The notes beneath the pieces were generated by a model that had not been told where the DNA came from, did not search any database, and saw only the letters and a program-made list of their open reading frames with translations. Made by a program: the position numbers and the translations under genes. Below, one piece after another: positions 50,936 through 60,662 of a stretch of 64,000 bases of DNA. The first letter of the stretch is position 1; each line of letters starts with the position of its first letter. The stretch is from assembly GCF_900104635.1 (NCBI RefSeq), contig NZ_FNWC01000006.1:482011-546010 (forward strand). Direction: 5' to 3'. This DNA comes from Coprococcus phoceensis (GTDB taxonomy: Bacteria > Bacillota > Clostridia > Lachnospirales > Lachnospiraceae).

Positions 50936-52174
50936 ATGAAAAAGAGAGTTGTAATAACAGGAATGGGGGCGATCACCCCAGTCGGAAACAGTGTGACGGA
51001 ATTTTGGGACAGTATCAGAGCGGGAAGAGTAGGAATCGGACCGATCACAAAATTTGATACTTCAGAGTATAAAGTAAAGATCGCTGCGGAAGTAAAGGAT
51101 TTTCAGGCAAAGGATCATATGGATTTTAAAGCGGCAAAACGTATGGAGCCATTTTCTCAATACGCGGTAGCTGCGGCAAAAGAAGCGTTTGCAGATGCGG
51201 GAATTGACATGGAAAAAGAAGATCCGTTCCGTGTGGGAGTGATGGTTGGATCCGGAATCGGAAGTCTGCAGGTCGTGGAGCGAGAGTATACAAAGATTAT
51301 GGAAAAGGGTCCTTCGAGAGTCAATCCATTGATGGTTCCGCTGATGATTTCTAACATGGCAGCAGGGAATGTTTCCATACAATTAGGAGCACGAGGAAAG
51401 TGTACGAATGTTGTAACCGCATGTGCATCAGGGACAAACTCCATCGGAGATGCGTTTCGTGCCATTCAATATGGCGATGCAGATGTGATGGTTGCAGGAG
51501 GAACTGAGAGTGCAATCTGCCCGACAGGAGTGGCAGGGTTCACCGGATTGACTGCGCTTACGGCAGAGGAAAATCCGATGCGGGCGTCAATTCCGTTTGA
51601 CAAAGACCGAAGCGGATTTGTGATTGGGGAGGGTTCTGGGATCGTTGTACTGGAAGAGTTGGAGCATGCAAAGGCAAGAGGAGCAAATATTTATGCAGAA
51701 CTTGTCGGCTATGGTGCAACAGGGGATGCTTACCATATTACATCTCCGGCAGAAGATGGAAGCGGTGCGGCAAAAGCGATGCTGCTTGCGATGGAAGAAG
51801 CGGGGATAGAGCCAAAAGAAGTTGCCTACATCAATGCACATGGCACGAGCACACATCACAATGATTTGTTCGAGACGTATGCGATTAAAAGTGCATTTGG
51901 TGAGGCGGCAAAAGATGTCGTCGTCAATTCTACAAAATCAATGATTGGACATTTGCTTGGAGCAGCAGGCGGGGTGGAATTGATCGTCTGTGTAAAAGCG
52001 ATACAGGAAGGGTTTATTCATCAGACAATGGGAACAAAAGAACCGGAGGCAGATTGTGATTTGAATTATGCAGTCGGAGCGCCGATTGAGAAAGAGATTC
52101 GTTATGCGATGAGTAATTCTTTGGGATTTGGCGGACATAATGCGACGCTGCTTGTCAAGAAATATGAAGGATAG
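50936..52174 (+). CDS. fabF: 3-oxoacyl-[acyl-carrier-protein] synthase II
   Basis: 412 residues. Active-site Cys in VTACASGTNSIGDAF, His in AHGTSTHHND and in KSMIGHLLGAAGG; last block NSLGFGGHNATLL. It elongates acyl-ACP by condensing with malonyl-ACP. AAAGGAGGAG stands upstream of the ATG. Confidence 0.96.
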   Translation: MKKRVVITGMGAITPVGNSVTEFWDSIRAGRVGIGPITKFDTSEYKVKIAAEVKDFQAKDHMDFKAAKRMEPFSQYAVAAAKEAFADAGIDMEKEDPFRVGVMVGSGIGSLQVVEREYTKIMEKGPSRVNPLMVPLMISNMAAGNVSIQLGARGKCTNVVTACASGTNSIGDAFRAIQYGDADVMVAGGTESAICPTGVAGFTGLTALTAEENPMRASIPFDKDRSGFVIGEGSGIVVLEELEHAKARGANIYAELVGYGATGDAYHITSPAEDGSGAAKAMLLAMEEAGIEPKEVAYINAHGTSTHHNDLFETYAIKSAFGEAAKDVVVNSTKSMIGHLLGAAGGVELIVCVKAIQEGFIHQTMGTKEPEADCDLNYAVGAPIEKEIRYAMSNSLGFGGHNATLLVKKYEG

Positions 52175-52184
52175 GTGTGAAAAT

Positions 52185-52604
52185 ATGGAATTTGAACAGC
52201 TTGTGAAATTGATTGATGTGGTGTCAAAGTCCGCATTGAATAGTTTTAAATATGAAGAAAAGGGCGTAAAGCTATCTTTGCAAAAAGAAAGTTCCGCAAA
52301 AGCGGTAACTGTTTATCAGGAGGAAGAACTTCCGATACCGGAAGCACCTGTAAGGGCAGAAAAACAAGAGGGGTGTGTGGTAAAGTCTCCGTTAGTTGGA
52401 ACTTTTTATACGGCTCCTTCGGAAGATGCGGATCCATTTGTACAGGTTGGCGATCAGGTGAAAAGCGGTCAGACACTTGCAATTGTGGAGGCGATGAAAC
52501 TGATGAATGAGATTGAGAGTGAATACACAGGAGAAATCAAGGAAGTTTTGGTGGAAAATGGGCAGATGGTGGAATATGGACAACCATTGTTCCGCATCGG
52601 ATAG
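52185..52604 (+). CDS. accB: biotin carboxyl carrier protein of acetyl-CoA carboxylase
   Basis: ATG 52185 (MEFEQLVKLIDVVSKS), ten bases after the fabF stop; 139 residues. A short helical N-terminus, a linker, then the biotinyl domain with the acceptor Lys in VEAMKLMNEIES. Carries carboxybiotin between AccC and the carboxyltransferase. Confidence 0.95.
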   Translation: MEFEQLVKLIDVVSKSALNSFKYEEKGVKLSLQKESSAKAVTVYQEEELPIPEAPVRAEKQEGCVVKSPLVGTFYTAPSEDADPFVQVGDQVKSGQTLAIVEAMKLMNEIESEYTGEIKEVLVENGQMVEYGQPLFRIG

Positions 52605-52626
52605 ATTTGAGAAGAGGAGATCACGT

Positions 52627-53055
52627 ATGAGGTATTTGAGTACAAAACAGATTCAGGAAATCATTCCGCACAGACATCCGTTTCTTTTGGTGGATTACAT
52701 TGAGGATTATGAGCCGGGTGTGTTTGCTACAGGATATAAATGTGTCACATACAGAGAAGATTTTTTTGCCGGACATTTCCCTCAGGAACCGGTTATGCCG
52801 GGTGTGCTGACAGTGGAGGCGTTGGCGCAGGTTGGCGCAGTTGCAATTCTTGCAAAAGAAGAGAATCGTGGAAAAATTGCATATTTCGGAGGAATTCAGA
52901 AGTGCAAATTTAAAGGAAAGATTGTACCCGGAGATAAAGTGAAGCTGGAGACGAAGATTATTCGGCAAAAAGGACCGGTCGGAGTCGGTGAAGCGGTAGC
53001 AAGTGTAGATGGGAAAATAGTAGTCAGCGCAGAATTGACATTTATGATTGGATAG
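52627..53055 (+). CDS. fabZ: 3-hydroxyacyl-[acyl-carrier-protein] dehydratase
   Basis: ATG 52627 (MRYLSTKQIQEIIPHRHPFLL) after GAGGAGATC; 142 residues. Hot-dog fold with catalytic His and Glu in AGHFPQEPVMPGVLTVEALAQ. It removes water from 3-hydroxyacyl-ACP. It lies between accB and accC, a common Firmicute order. Confidence 0.96.
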   Translation: MRYLSTKQIQEIIPHRHPFLLVDYIEDYEPGVFATGYKCVTYREDFFAGHFPQEPVMPGVLTVEALAQVGAVAILAKEENRGKIAYFGGIQKCKFKGKIVPGDKVKLETKIIRQKGPVGVGEAVASVDGKIVVSAELTFMIG

Positions 53056-53063
53056 GTGAGAAA

Positions 53064-54404
53064 ATGATAAAAAAGGTGTTAATTGCCAACAGAGGAGAAA
53101 TTGCAGTGCGCATTATAAGGGCATGCCGTGAGATGGGAATTGAGACCGTTGCCGTTTATTCAGAGGCGGATGCGGAAGCGCTGCATACACAGCTTGCAGA
53201 TGAGGCGGTCTGTATCGGTCCGGCACCGTCAAAAGACAGTTATCTGAATATGGAACAGATCATCAGTGCGACGATTGTATCAGGTGCAGATGCGATTCAT
53301 CCCGGATTTGGTTTTTTGTCGGAAAACAGCAAGTTTGTGGAGCTTTGTGAGCAGTGTCATATTACTTTTATCGGACCGAATTCGGATGTCATCCGCAAAA
53401 TGGGGCACAAGGCTGAGGCGAGAAACACGATGATCCAAGCAGGGGTGCCGGTCATTCCCGGAAGTAAGGAGCCGATATATGATGCGAAGATGGGAGCAAA
53501 GATTGCAGAGGAAATAGGTTATCCTGTCATCGTAAAAGCCGCGCTTGGCGGAGGGGGGAAAGGAATGCGTGTCGCCCACAATGCAGCTGAATTTGAGACA
53601 AGTTTTCAGACGGCACAAAAAGAAGCTGAGATGGCATTTGCAGATGGCACCATGTACATTGAACATTTTGTACAGCATCCACGCCATATTGAATTTCAGA
53701 TTCTGGCAGACAGCTATGGAAACGTGATTCATCTTGGGGAGCGAGACTGTTCCATTCAAAGAAATCATCAGAAAATGATAGAGGAATCTCCGTCGGCAGC
53801 AATTTCAGATACACTTCGTGAGAAAATGGGGCAGGCAGCAATAAAGGCAGCAAAGGCAGCACATTATGTCAATGCGGGAACGATTGAGTTTTTGCTGGAA
53901 TCAAATGAGCAGTTTTATTTTATGGAGATGAATACAAGAATTCAGGTGGAGCATCCGGTCACAGAATGTGTGACAGGGATTGATCTGATCAAGGAGCAGA
54001 TTCGTATCGCGGCAGGGAAAAAACTCTCCTATCGCCAGCAGGATGTAAGGATTGGGGGACATGCGATTGAGTGTAGGATCAATGCGGAGAATCCAAAAGA
54101 GCAGTTCCGTCCATCGCCGGGGCTGATCACAGATGTGTATTTTCCGGGCGGAAAAGGAGTTCGGATTGATACAGCTGTCTATAATGGCTATGAAGTGCCG
54201 GCGTATTATGATTCCATGCTCGCAAAACTGATTGTGCATGCAAAGACCAGAAAAGAGGCGATTTCCAAGATGAGAAGCGCGCTCGGAGAAGTGATTATCG
54301 AGGGGGTCGATACGAATGTGGACTATCAGTATGAAATTATGAATCATCCGGATTATCAGGCGGGAAATGTGGATATTGAATTCATTTCCGAAAAGATGTG
54401 TTGA
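53064..54404 (+). CDS. accC: biotin carboxylase subunit of acetyl-CoA carboxylase
   Basis: 446 residues with ATP-grasp organisation: KKVLIANRGEIAVRIIRACRE, HPGFGFLSEN, the Gly-rich lid KAALGGGGKGMRV, EMNTRIQVEHPVTE and the C-terminal domain with HAIECRINAENP. It carboxylates the biotin on AccB with bicarbonate and ATP. Confidence 0.96.
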   Translation: MIKKVLIANRGEIAVRIIRACREMGIETVAVYSEADAEALHTQLADEAVCIGPAPSKDSYLNMEQIISATIVSGADAIHPGFGFLSENSKFVELCEQCHITFIGPNSDVIRKMGHKAEARNTMIQAGVPVIPGSKEPIYDAKMGAKIAEEIGYPVIVKAALGGGGKGMRVAHNAAEFETSFQTAQKEAEMAFADGTMYIEHFVQHPRHIEFQILADSYGNVIHLGERDCSIQRNHQKMIEESPSAAISDTLREKMGQAAIKAAKAAHYVNAGTIEFLLESNEQFYFMEMNTRIQVEHPVTECVTGIDLIKEQIRIAAGKKLSYRQQDVRIGGHAIECRINAENPKEQFRPSPGLITDVYFPGGKGVRIDTAVYNGYEVPAYYDSMLAKLIVHAKTRKEAISKMRSALGEVIIEGVDTNVDYQYEIMNHPDYQAGNVDIEFISEKMC

Positions 54405-54435
54405 TAAAGGATAGAAAAAAAGGCAGGTGATACAG

Positions 54436-56124
54436 TTGAGACTAAAAAACATGTTTAAAAAGAATACTTATATTTCGCTTACAGAAAACAGCTCCAAAAA
54501 GCCGGAAGTGCCGGAAGGATTGTTGAAAAAATGTAATGCCTGCAAATCAGCAATTTTTGCGCAGGACGTAAAGAATGCAGACTATATCTGTCCGAAATGT
54601 CACAATTATTTTCGGATCCATGCACGTCATAGAATTGAGATGGTTGCGGATGAAGGAAGTTTTGAAGAATGGAATACCGATCTGGTGACAAGGAATCCTC
54701 TGCATTATAAAGGCTATGAAGAGAAAATTAAAATGATGCAGGAAAAGACAGGACTTGATGAAGCTGTCTTGACTGGAAGCGCTTTGGTTCATGGAATCAA
54801 AGCAGCAATTGGTGTGTGCGACAGCCGGTTTATTATGGCAAGTATGGGAGAAGTTGTGGGAGAAAAAATTACGCGTATGGTTGAGCGTGCGACAGAGGAA
54901 AAACTTCCCGTCATTCTATTTGCCTGCTCAGGCGGAGCGAGAATGCAGGAAGGAATCGTGTCGCTGATGCAGATGGCAAAGACGTCGGCAGCATTGAAGC
55001 GGCACAGTGATGCAGGGCTCCTTTATATTTCGGTGTTGACAAATCCCACAACCGGAGGAGTGACAGCAAGTTTTGCAATGCTTGGAGATGTGATTCTGGC
55101 AGAACCTGGGGCATTGATCGGGTTTGCGGGTCCAAGAGTCATTGAGCAGACAATCGGACAAAAACTCCCGCAGGGATTTCAGCGTTCTGAATTTTTACTG
55201 GAACATGGATTTATTGACCGGATTGTAGCGCGAAAAGAATTGAAGGCTGTACTTTCAAAAATTCTTTCCATGCATCAAAAAAGAGACATCCCGATTGCAG
55301 AAAGGCAGCAGGAGGAAAATGAAAGAGAGGCAGAAAGGAAGATGATGTCTGCGTGGGAGCGTGTTCAACTGTCTCGCAGAAAAGATCGACCGACCGGAAG
55401 TGACTATATCAAACGTCTGTTTACGGATTTTATAGAGCTTCACGGAGACCGCTGTTATAAAGATGACAAGGCGATTATCGGTGGAATTGCAAAGTTCCAG
55501 GGAATTCCGGTTACAGTGATTGCGCAGGAAAAAGGAAGGACAACGAAAGAAAATATTGAGTGTAATTTTGGAATGCCTTTTCCGGAAGGATACCGAAAAG
55601 CACTTCGTCTAATGAAACAGGCTGAGAAGTTTGGTCGCCCAATCATCTGTCTGGTAGATACGCCGGGAGCATTTTGCGGTCTGGAGGCAGAAGAGAGAGG
55701 TCAGGGAGAAGCAATTGCGAGAAATCTATTTGAAATGTCTGGGTTGAAAGTTCCTGTGCTCTCGATTGTAATTGGAGAAGGTGGAAGTGGTGGAGCGCTT
55801 GCCGTGGCAGTGGCAGATGAAGTGTGGATGTTGGAAAACTCCGTATACTCCATCCTTTCACCGGAAGGATTTGCTTCTATTTTATGGAAAGACAGCAAGA
55901 AGGCGAAGGAGGCTGCGGAGGTCATGCGCCTTACAGCAGAAGATTTAAAACAGATGGGTGTTGTGGAGCGCGTGATTTTTGAAGAGTCAGATTTGACAGC
56001 AGATCGGATGGGAAGGGTCTGTGAAAGGCTTTCTATTTATATGGGACAGTTTTTTGGTGTCTATTCCAATATGACAGAGGGAGAATTGATGGAACATCGA
56101 TATGCGCGTTTTCGAAAATACTAA
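54436..56124 (+). CDS. accDA: fused acetyl-CoA carboxylase carboxyltransferase, beta + alpha
   Basis: TTG 54436 ([14 protein letters not shown]) has CAGGTGA upstream; GTG 54427 and ATG 54451 are alternatives. 562 residues from one frame. The first ~285 are AccD: a zinc ribbon with CxxC pairs ([11 protein letters not shown]...[10 protein letters not shown]) and [28 protein letters not shown]. The remaining ~265 are Acc[50 protein letters not shown] and [17 protein letters not shown]. It moves the carboxyl group from biotin to acetyl-CoA. In most bacteria these are two genes; a linker of ~30 charged residues joins them here. Confidence 0.94.
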   Translation: MRLKNMFKKNTYISLTENSSKKPEVPEGLLKKCNACKSAIFAQDVKNADYICPKCHNYFRIHARHRIEMVADEGSFEEWNTDLVTRNPLHYKGYEEKIKMMQEKTGLDEAVLTGSALVHGIKAAIGVCDSRFIMASMGEVVGEKITRMVERATEEKLPVILFACSGGARMQEGIVSLMQMAKTSAALKRHSDAGLLYISVLTNPTTGGVTASFAMLGDVILAEPGALIGFAGPRVIEQTIGQKLPQGFQRSEFLLEHGFIDRIVARKELKAVLSKILSMHQKRDIPIAERQQEENEREAERKMMSAWERVQLSRRKDRPTGSDYIKRLFTDFIELHGDRCYKDDKAIIGGIAKFQGIPVTVIAQEKGRTTKENIECNFGMPFPEGYRKALRLMKQAEKFGRPIICLVDTPGAFCGLEAEERGQGEAIARNLFEMSGLKVPVLSIVIGEGGSGGALAVAVADEVWMLENSVYSILSPEGFASILWKDSKKAKEAAEVMRLTAEDLKQMGVVERVIFEESDLTADRMGRVCERLSIYMGQFFGVYSNMTEGELMEHRYARFRKY

Positions 56125-56143
56125 CGTATAAGAAGGGAAAAGG

Positions 56144-57205
56144 ATGGGTTCGTTTAAACTAGGAGAAAAAGAAATAAAAGTTCCGGTGATACAGGGCGGT
56201 ATGGGGATTGGAATCAGTCTGGGAAATTTGGCTGGAACGGTAGCAAGAGAAGGTGGGATTGGTCTGATTTCTGCGGCGCAGATTGGTTTTTTGGAGCCGG
56301 ATTTTGAAGAAAATCCGTTGGAAGCGAATTTGCGGGCAATAGAGAATCAATTACGGAAAGCAAGAAGTATTGCGCAAGATGGAATAGTAGGATTCAATAT
56401 TATGACTGCGATGAGAGATTATGAGAAATATGTCCGTGCAGCAGTGGAGGCGGGAGCCGATCTTATTGTATCCGGCGCAGGACTTCCGGTAGATCTGCCT
56501 GCATATGTAAAAGGAAGTAATACAAAGGTTGCTCCGATTGTATCTACCTGTAAATCAGCAAATGTTATTTTAAAATATTGGGATAGAAAATATGGACGAA
56601 CGGCAGATATGGTGATCATTGAAGGACCAAAAGCCGGCGGACATCTTGGTTTTTCAGAAGAAGAACTTTCGTATTATACAGATGAAAAATATGCCCATGA
56701 GATCGGAAACATTCAAAAGACAGTCGATAGTTATGCGAAAAAGTATGACACAAAGATTCCGATTGCGGTGGCAGGAGGGATTGACACACCGCAAAAAGTG
56801 AAACATGTATTGAATTTGGGAGTTCAGGCAGTACAAGTGGGAACAAGGTTTGTCACGACAGAAGAATGTGACGCAGATATCCGGTATAAACAAGCGTATA
56901 TCAAAGCTTGTAAAGAAGATATTGTAATTGTGAAAAGTCCGGTTGGTATGCCGGGGAGAGCAATCAAAAATACAATGCTTGAGAGTGTGCTGCGAGGTGA
57001 GAACATACCTCCAAGAAAATGCTATCATTGTCTTGCAAAATGTGATCCTGGAAAAATCCCATATTGTATCACAAAAGCGCTCATAGAAGCGGCGAAAGGA
57101 AATACAGAAGAGGGGTTGCTGTTTTGTGGTGCAAATGCTTATCGAGCAGAGAAAATAGAAACTGTAAAAGAAGTCATTGCGAATTTGATGCAAGAATGTG
57201 TATAA
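56144..57205 (+). CDS. nitronate monooxygenase/FabK-like FMN protein with C-terminal Cys cluster
   Basis: 353 residues. VIQGGMGIGISLGNLAGTVA, SGAGLPVDLP, IEGPKAGGHLGFS and VAGGIDTPQKV, VQAVQVGT show an FMN barrel related to fabK (48329) and to 2-nitropropane dioxygenase. Residues ~285-300 carry four cysteines (KCYHCLAKCDPGKIPYC), not seen in fabK. Its place inside the fab operon suggests a lipid-related reductase or detoxification role, but the reaction is unknown. Confidence 0.82.
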   Translation: MGSFKLGEKEIKVPVIQGGMGIGISLGNLAGTVAREGGIGLISAAQIGFLEPDFEENPLEANLRAIENQLRKARSIAQDGIVGFNIMTAMRDYEKYVRAAVEAGADLIVSGAGLPVDLPAYVKGSNTKVAPIVSTCKSANVILKYWDRKYGRTADMVIIEGPKAGGHLGFSEEELSYYTDEKYAHEIGNIQKTVDSYAKKYDTKIPIAVAGGIDTPQKVKHVLNLGVQAVQVGTRFVTTEECDADIRYKQAYIKACKEDIVIVKSPVGMPGRAIKNTMLESVLRGENIPPRKCYHCLAKCDPGKIPYCITKALIEAAKGNTEEGLLFCGANAYRAEKIETVKEVIANLMQECV

Positions 57206-57246
57206 TAGAAAAGGAAAGATATTCTGGTTGAAGGAGAGAGAATAAC

Positions 57247-57693
57247 GTGAATGCTTATGAGACGATCAATGATATATTGGTTCACTTGTTCAATGAGATC
57301 TGGGAACTGGAAGAAAAAGCAATTATTACGGAGGAATATAAAGACATCAGTAATAATGATATGCACATTATAGAAGCAATCGGATTAGGCAAAGGTAACA
57401 ACATGTCTGCGATTGCAAAAAAGCTCAATATTACAGTTGGCTCTCTGACAACTTCTATGAACAGCCTGGTGAATAAAAAATATGCAGTCCGAATTCGCAG
57501 TGAGGAGGACAGGCGTGTTGTCTATATCAGACTGACAAAGAAGGGGGAGAAGGCGTATCGACATCACGAAGATTTCCATACGCAGATGACACAGGCGGTT
57601 GTGGATAAACTGACAGAAGAAGAGATCCCGGTATTATTGAAGACACTAAATGGGTTATCAGAGTTTTTCCGGAACTATCATGAACGAGAATAA
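57247..57693 (+). CDS. MarR-family regulator (FabT-like)
   Basis: GTG start at 57247 after AAGGAGAGAG; 148 residues. Winged helix: NMSAIAKKLNITVGSLTTSMNSLVNKKYAVRIRSEEDRRVVYIRLTKKGE-type arrangement, shown here by MSAIAKKLNITVGSLTTSM and SEEDRRVVYIRLTKKG. It closes the fatty acid operon, and a TTTGA-N3-TCAAA palindrome covers the operon promoter, so I infer acyl-ACP-dependent repression of the operon as in FabT. In streptococci fabT lies at the front of the operon, not the end. Confidence 0.85.
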   Translation: MNAYETINDILVHLFNEIWELEEKAIITEEYKDISNNDMHIIEAIGLGKGNNMSAIAKKLNITVGSLTTSMNSLVNKKYAVRIRSEEDRRVVYIRLTKKGEKAYRHHEDFHTQMTQAVVDKLTEEEIPVLLKTLNGLSEFFRNYHERE

Positions 57694-57708
57694 AGAAAAT
57701 AAGAAATG

Positions 57709-57733
57709 AGGCGATGCTAATATAGTATCGCCT
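57709..57733 (+). terminator. hairpin at the end of the fab operon
   Basis: AGGCGATGCTA (57709-57719) pairs with TAGTATCGCCT (57723-57733), 11 bp with one wobble and a three-base loop, followed by AAGTTTG. Strong stem but weak T-run. Confidence 0.6.
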
Positions 57734-57759
57734 AAGTTTGTATAAAAGGAGAAGAGAAT

Positions 57760-58320
57760 ATGAAGATTATGATTGCATCAGATATACACGGTTCTGCATT
57801 TTATTGTGAGAAAATGATTGAGGCCTATCGGAGAGAGAAAGCAGATAAGCTGCTGCTTCTAGGTGATATATTATATCACGGACCGCGAAATGATTTGCCA
57901 AAAGAATACAATCCAAAGAAAGTGATTCAGATGTTGAATGATATCAAAGAAGACATTCTTTGCGTCCGTGGAAACTGTGATACAGAGGTGGATCAGATGG
58001 TATTGGAATTTCCGGTTTTGGCAGAGTACTGTATTTTATATGTAAAAGACCGCATGATATTTGCCACACACGGACATACATTTAACGCAGAACATCTTCC
58101 GATGCTGAAAGCGGGCGATATTTTGTTAAACGGACATTTTCATGTGCCAGCATATCGAACCGTTGGCAATATTATTTATATGAACCCGGGCTCTGTATCT
58201 ATCCCAAAAGAGGATTCGGAGCATAGTTATATGATTATGGAAGATGAGACATTTACATGGAAGAATTTAGAGGGAGATTCCTATAAAAAGGTGTCAATCA
58301 CAACGATGGAGAAAGAGTAA
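57760..58320 (+). CDS. YfcE-type phosphodiesterase
   Basis: 186 residues, a metallophosphoesterase: ASDIHGSAFYCEKM, LLGDILYHGPRND, VRGNCDTEVD, ATHGHTF and LNGHFHVPA hold the metal ligands; ILYHGPRNDLPKEYNPK is specific to the YfcE subgroup. Same superfamily as the gene at 20696 but a different branch. It stands alone with AAAGGAG before the ATG. Confidence 0.9.
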   Translation: MKIMIASDIHGSAFYCEKMIEAYRREKADKLLLLGDILYHGPRNDLPKEYNPKKVIQMLNDIKEDILCVRGNCDTEVDQMVLEFPVLAEYCILYVKDRMIFATHGHTFNAEHLPMLKAGDILLNGHFHVPAYRTVGNIIYMNPGSVSIPKEDSEHSYMIMEDETFTWKNLEGDSYKKVSITTMEKE

Positions 58321-58367
58321 GGGAAAGTATAAAGAGAACAAAAAAGAAAATATGAATATCTTTTCTC

Positions 58368-58396
58368 TTGACAATAAAATTTTCTTTCATTATACT
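58368..58396 (+). promoter_or_regulatory. sigma-A promoter of the marR-ABC exporter operon
   Basis: TTGACA (58368-58373) and TATACT (58391-58396) with a 17-bp spacer. Confidence 0.8.
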
Positions 58397-58404
58397 TGTT
58401 AAAG

Positions 58405-58418
58405 GTTAGGAAACTAAC
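58405..58418. promoter_or_regulatory. candidate MarR operator
   Basis: GTTAG (58405-58409) and CTAAC (58414-58418) are inverted arms with a four-base centre, overlapping the predicted transcription start. This length and content are typical of MarR sites, and the MarR gene is immediately downstream. Confidence 0.55.
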
Positions 58419-58420
58419 TA

Positions 58421-58936
58421 ATGAAAGGAAGTGAAGATGTGCAGGAAACAGACGGACAAAGACAAAAGGTTCATGCAGGAAAGTTGATTCATATGTTATC
58501 ACATCGCTTAAAACGTCAGAATATTATACCTTGTGGAGATGACGGACTTACAACGATGCAAAAGCATGTATTGAAATTCATTCTATTGGAGACGTTGCAC
58601 AGAGAGATTTACCAAAAAGATGTAGAAGAAGAATTTCAGATACGAAAATCAACGGCAACCGGTATTCTTCAGCTGATGGAAAAGAACGGCTTTATTTACA
58701 GAGAATCTTCCGAGAAAGATGCCCGACTTAAGACGATTGTACCGACCAAAAAGGCGGAGGCGCTTCGAGCAGAGATTCTGGAAAATATACGCGTTATGGA
58801 AAAGCGGCTGACGAAAGGAATTTCAGAAGAAGAATTTTCGATGTGCATGTATGTATTGTGGAAGATGTTTGACAATCTTGCACAGACGGAGACACAACAA
58901 GCAGAAAAAAAGGAGGAAAACGAAAACAATGAATAG
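58421..58936 (+). CDS. MarR-family regulator of the ABC exporter
   Basis: 171 residues from ATG 58421, which lacks a clear ribosome binding site; GTG 58439 (165 residues) follows AAAGGAAG at a good distance and may be the real start. Winged helix: YQKDVEEEFQIRKSTATGILQLMEKNGFIYRES, seen as VEEEFQIRKSTATGILQLME and EKDARLKTIVPTKKAEAL. Acidic C-terminal tail. It overlaps the first exporter gene by eight bases. I infer repression of its own operon, relieved by an exported compound. Confidence 0.85.
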   Translation: MKGSEDVQETDGQRQKVHAGKLIHMLSHRLKRQNIIPCGDDGLTTMQKHVLKFILLETLHREIYQKDVEEEFQIRKSTATGILQLMEKNGFIYRESSEKDARLKTIVPTKKAEALRAEILENIRVMEKRLTKGISEEEFSMCMYVLWKMFDNLAQTETQQAEKKEENENNE

Positions 58937-60662
58937 AACATTACTAAAATCGATTCGAGAATATAAAAAGCAATCTGTACTGGCACCGCTTTTCGTAATC
59001 CTGGAAGTGTTTATGGAAGTTTTGATTCCATTGCAGATGGCAAAAATTATCGATGTGGGAATTGCCAAAGGAGATTTAGGATACATTGTAAAAATGGGTG
59101 TGATTCTCGTGGTGATGGCAATGCTTGCGCTTTGGTTTGGTGTGCTGGCAGGAAAATTTGCTGCAATAGCAGGAGCGGGATATGCGAAAAATCTGCGACA
59201 TGATATTTTTTATAAAATACAGGATTTTTCATTTAAAAATATTGATCATTTCTCCACACCGAGTTTGGTGACCCGAATGACAACCGACATTACAAATGTG
59301 CAGATGGCATATATGATGAGTATCCGTCTTTTGGCGAGGGCGCCGATTATGGTGATTCTGTCATGGATTATGACACTCACGATCAATGTAGAGATTGCGC
59401 TGTTGTTTTTGGTAGTGATTCCGCTTTTAGGAGGCGCGCTCATTTTTATTGCGAAGAAAGCGCATCCGCATTTCATAAAGGTGTTTGACGAATATGATAT
59501 TTTGAATAATTCTGTGCAGGAAAATGTCAATGCTTCCCGTGTTGTGAAAGCATATGTACGAGAAGATCATGAGATTGAAAAATTTCATGGAATTTCAAAA
59601 ATTGTGTATAGCCTGTTTACAAAAGCGGAGAAAATTGTAGCATGGAATTCTCCGGTGATGCAATTTACGATGTATATCGTAGTATTGCTGATCGTGTATC
59701 TGGGGGGACGCAATATTGTATTCCAGACGATGGAGACCGGCGAACTGACAAGTATTATGGTGTATGCAATACAGATTTTGATGTCACTGATGATGGTGAC
59801 TTTTGTGTTTGTCTTGATTATGATTGCAGAGGCATCTACAGATCGTATTGAAGAAGTGTTAAAAGAAGTTCCGGAGATGCAGGATAAAGAAGACGCAGTA
59901 AAAGAAGTTCCGGACGGTTCCATATCTTTTGAAAATGTAGACTTTAGTTATGCAGGAGAAGGTGGCAACCTGTCTTTGAAAAATATTAACATACACATTA
60001 AATCAGGTCAGACAATCGGTATTATCGGTGGAACCGGAAGTGCAAAATCAACATTTGTTCAGATGATTCCAAGACTTTACGATGTGACAGGTGGAAGTGT
60101 AAAAGTAGGTGGAATTGATGTCCGAGAATATAATTTGGAGGCGCTGCGAGATCAGGTTTCCATGGTATTACAGAAAAATGTTCTTTTCTCAGGGACAATT
60201 TATGAAAATATCCGTTGGGGAAACGAACATGCAACCGACGAAGAGGTACAAAGAGTTTGTAAATTGGCTCAGGCAGACGGTTTCGTACAGGAGTTCCCGA
60301 ATAAATATAATACGATGATCGTACAAGGCGGTAACAATGTGTCCGGTGGACAAAAACAGCGTCTCTGTATTGCAAGGGCATTGCTGAAAAAACCAAAGAT
60401 TTTAATTTTGGATGATTCGACAAGTGCGGTTGATACAAAGACCGATGCATTGATTCGAAAAGCATTTAGGGAAGAAATTCCGAATACAACGAAAATTATC
60501 ATTGCACAGAGGGTTTCTTCTATAGAAGATGCAGATCAGATTATTGTATTAGATGAAGGCCGCATTAGCGGAATCGGAACTTCAAAAGAATTGCTTGAAA
60601 CAAATGAAATTTACAGAGAAGTATACGAGTCACAAGTAAAAGGAGGTGGAGACGATGAGTAA
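58929..60662 (+). CDS. ABC exporter half-transporter with degenerate ATP site
   Basis: ATG 58929 (MNRTLLKSIREYKKQS) after AAAGGAGG; 577 residues: six membrane segments then an ATPase. Walker A reads GGTGSAKST, with Ala where Gly is conserved; the Walker B is LILDDSTS, with Asp in place of the catalytic Glu; the signature VSGGQKQR is normal. This is the degenerate-site half of a heterodimeric exporter (BmrC/LmrC, TM287 type). The stop overlaps the next start by eight bases. Confidence 0.92.
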   Translation: MNRTLLKSIREYKKQSVLAPLFVILEVFMEVLIPLQMAKIIDVGIAKGDLGYIVKMGVILVVMAMLALWFGVLAGKFAAIAGAGYAKNLRHDIFYKIQDFSFKNIDHFSTPSLVTRMTTDITNVQMAYMMSIRLLARAPIMVILSWIMTLTINVEIALLFLVVIPLLGGALIFIAKKAHPHFIKVFDEYDILNNSVQENVNASRVVKAYVREDHEIEKFHGISKIVYSLFTKAEKIVAWNSPVMQFTMYIVVLLIVYLGGRNIVFQTMETGELTSIMVYAIQILMSLMMVTFVFVLIMIAEASTDRIEEVLKEVPEMQDKEDAVKEVPDGSISFENVDFSYAGEGGNLSLKNINIHIKSGQTIGIIGGTGSAKSTFVQMIPRLYDVTGGSVKVGGIDVREYNLEALRDQVSMVLQKNVLFSGTIYENIRWGNEHATDEEVQRVCKLAQADGFVQEFPNKYNTMIVQGGNNVSGGQKQRLCIARALLKKPKILILDDSTSAVDTKTDALIRKAFREEIPNTTKIIIAQRVSSIEDADQIIVLDEGRISGIGTSKELLETNEIYREVYESQVKGGGDDE

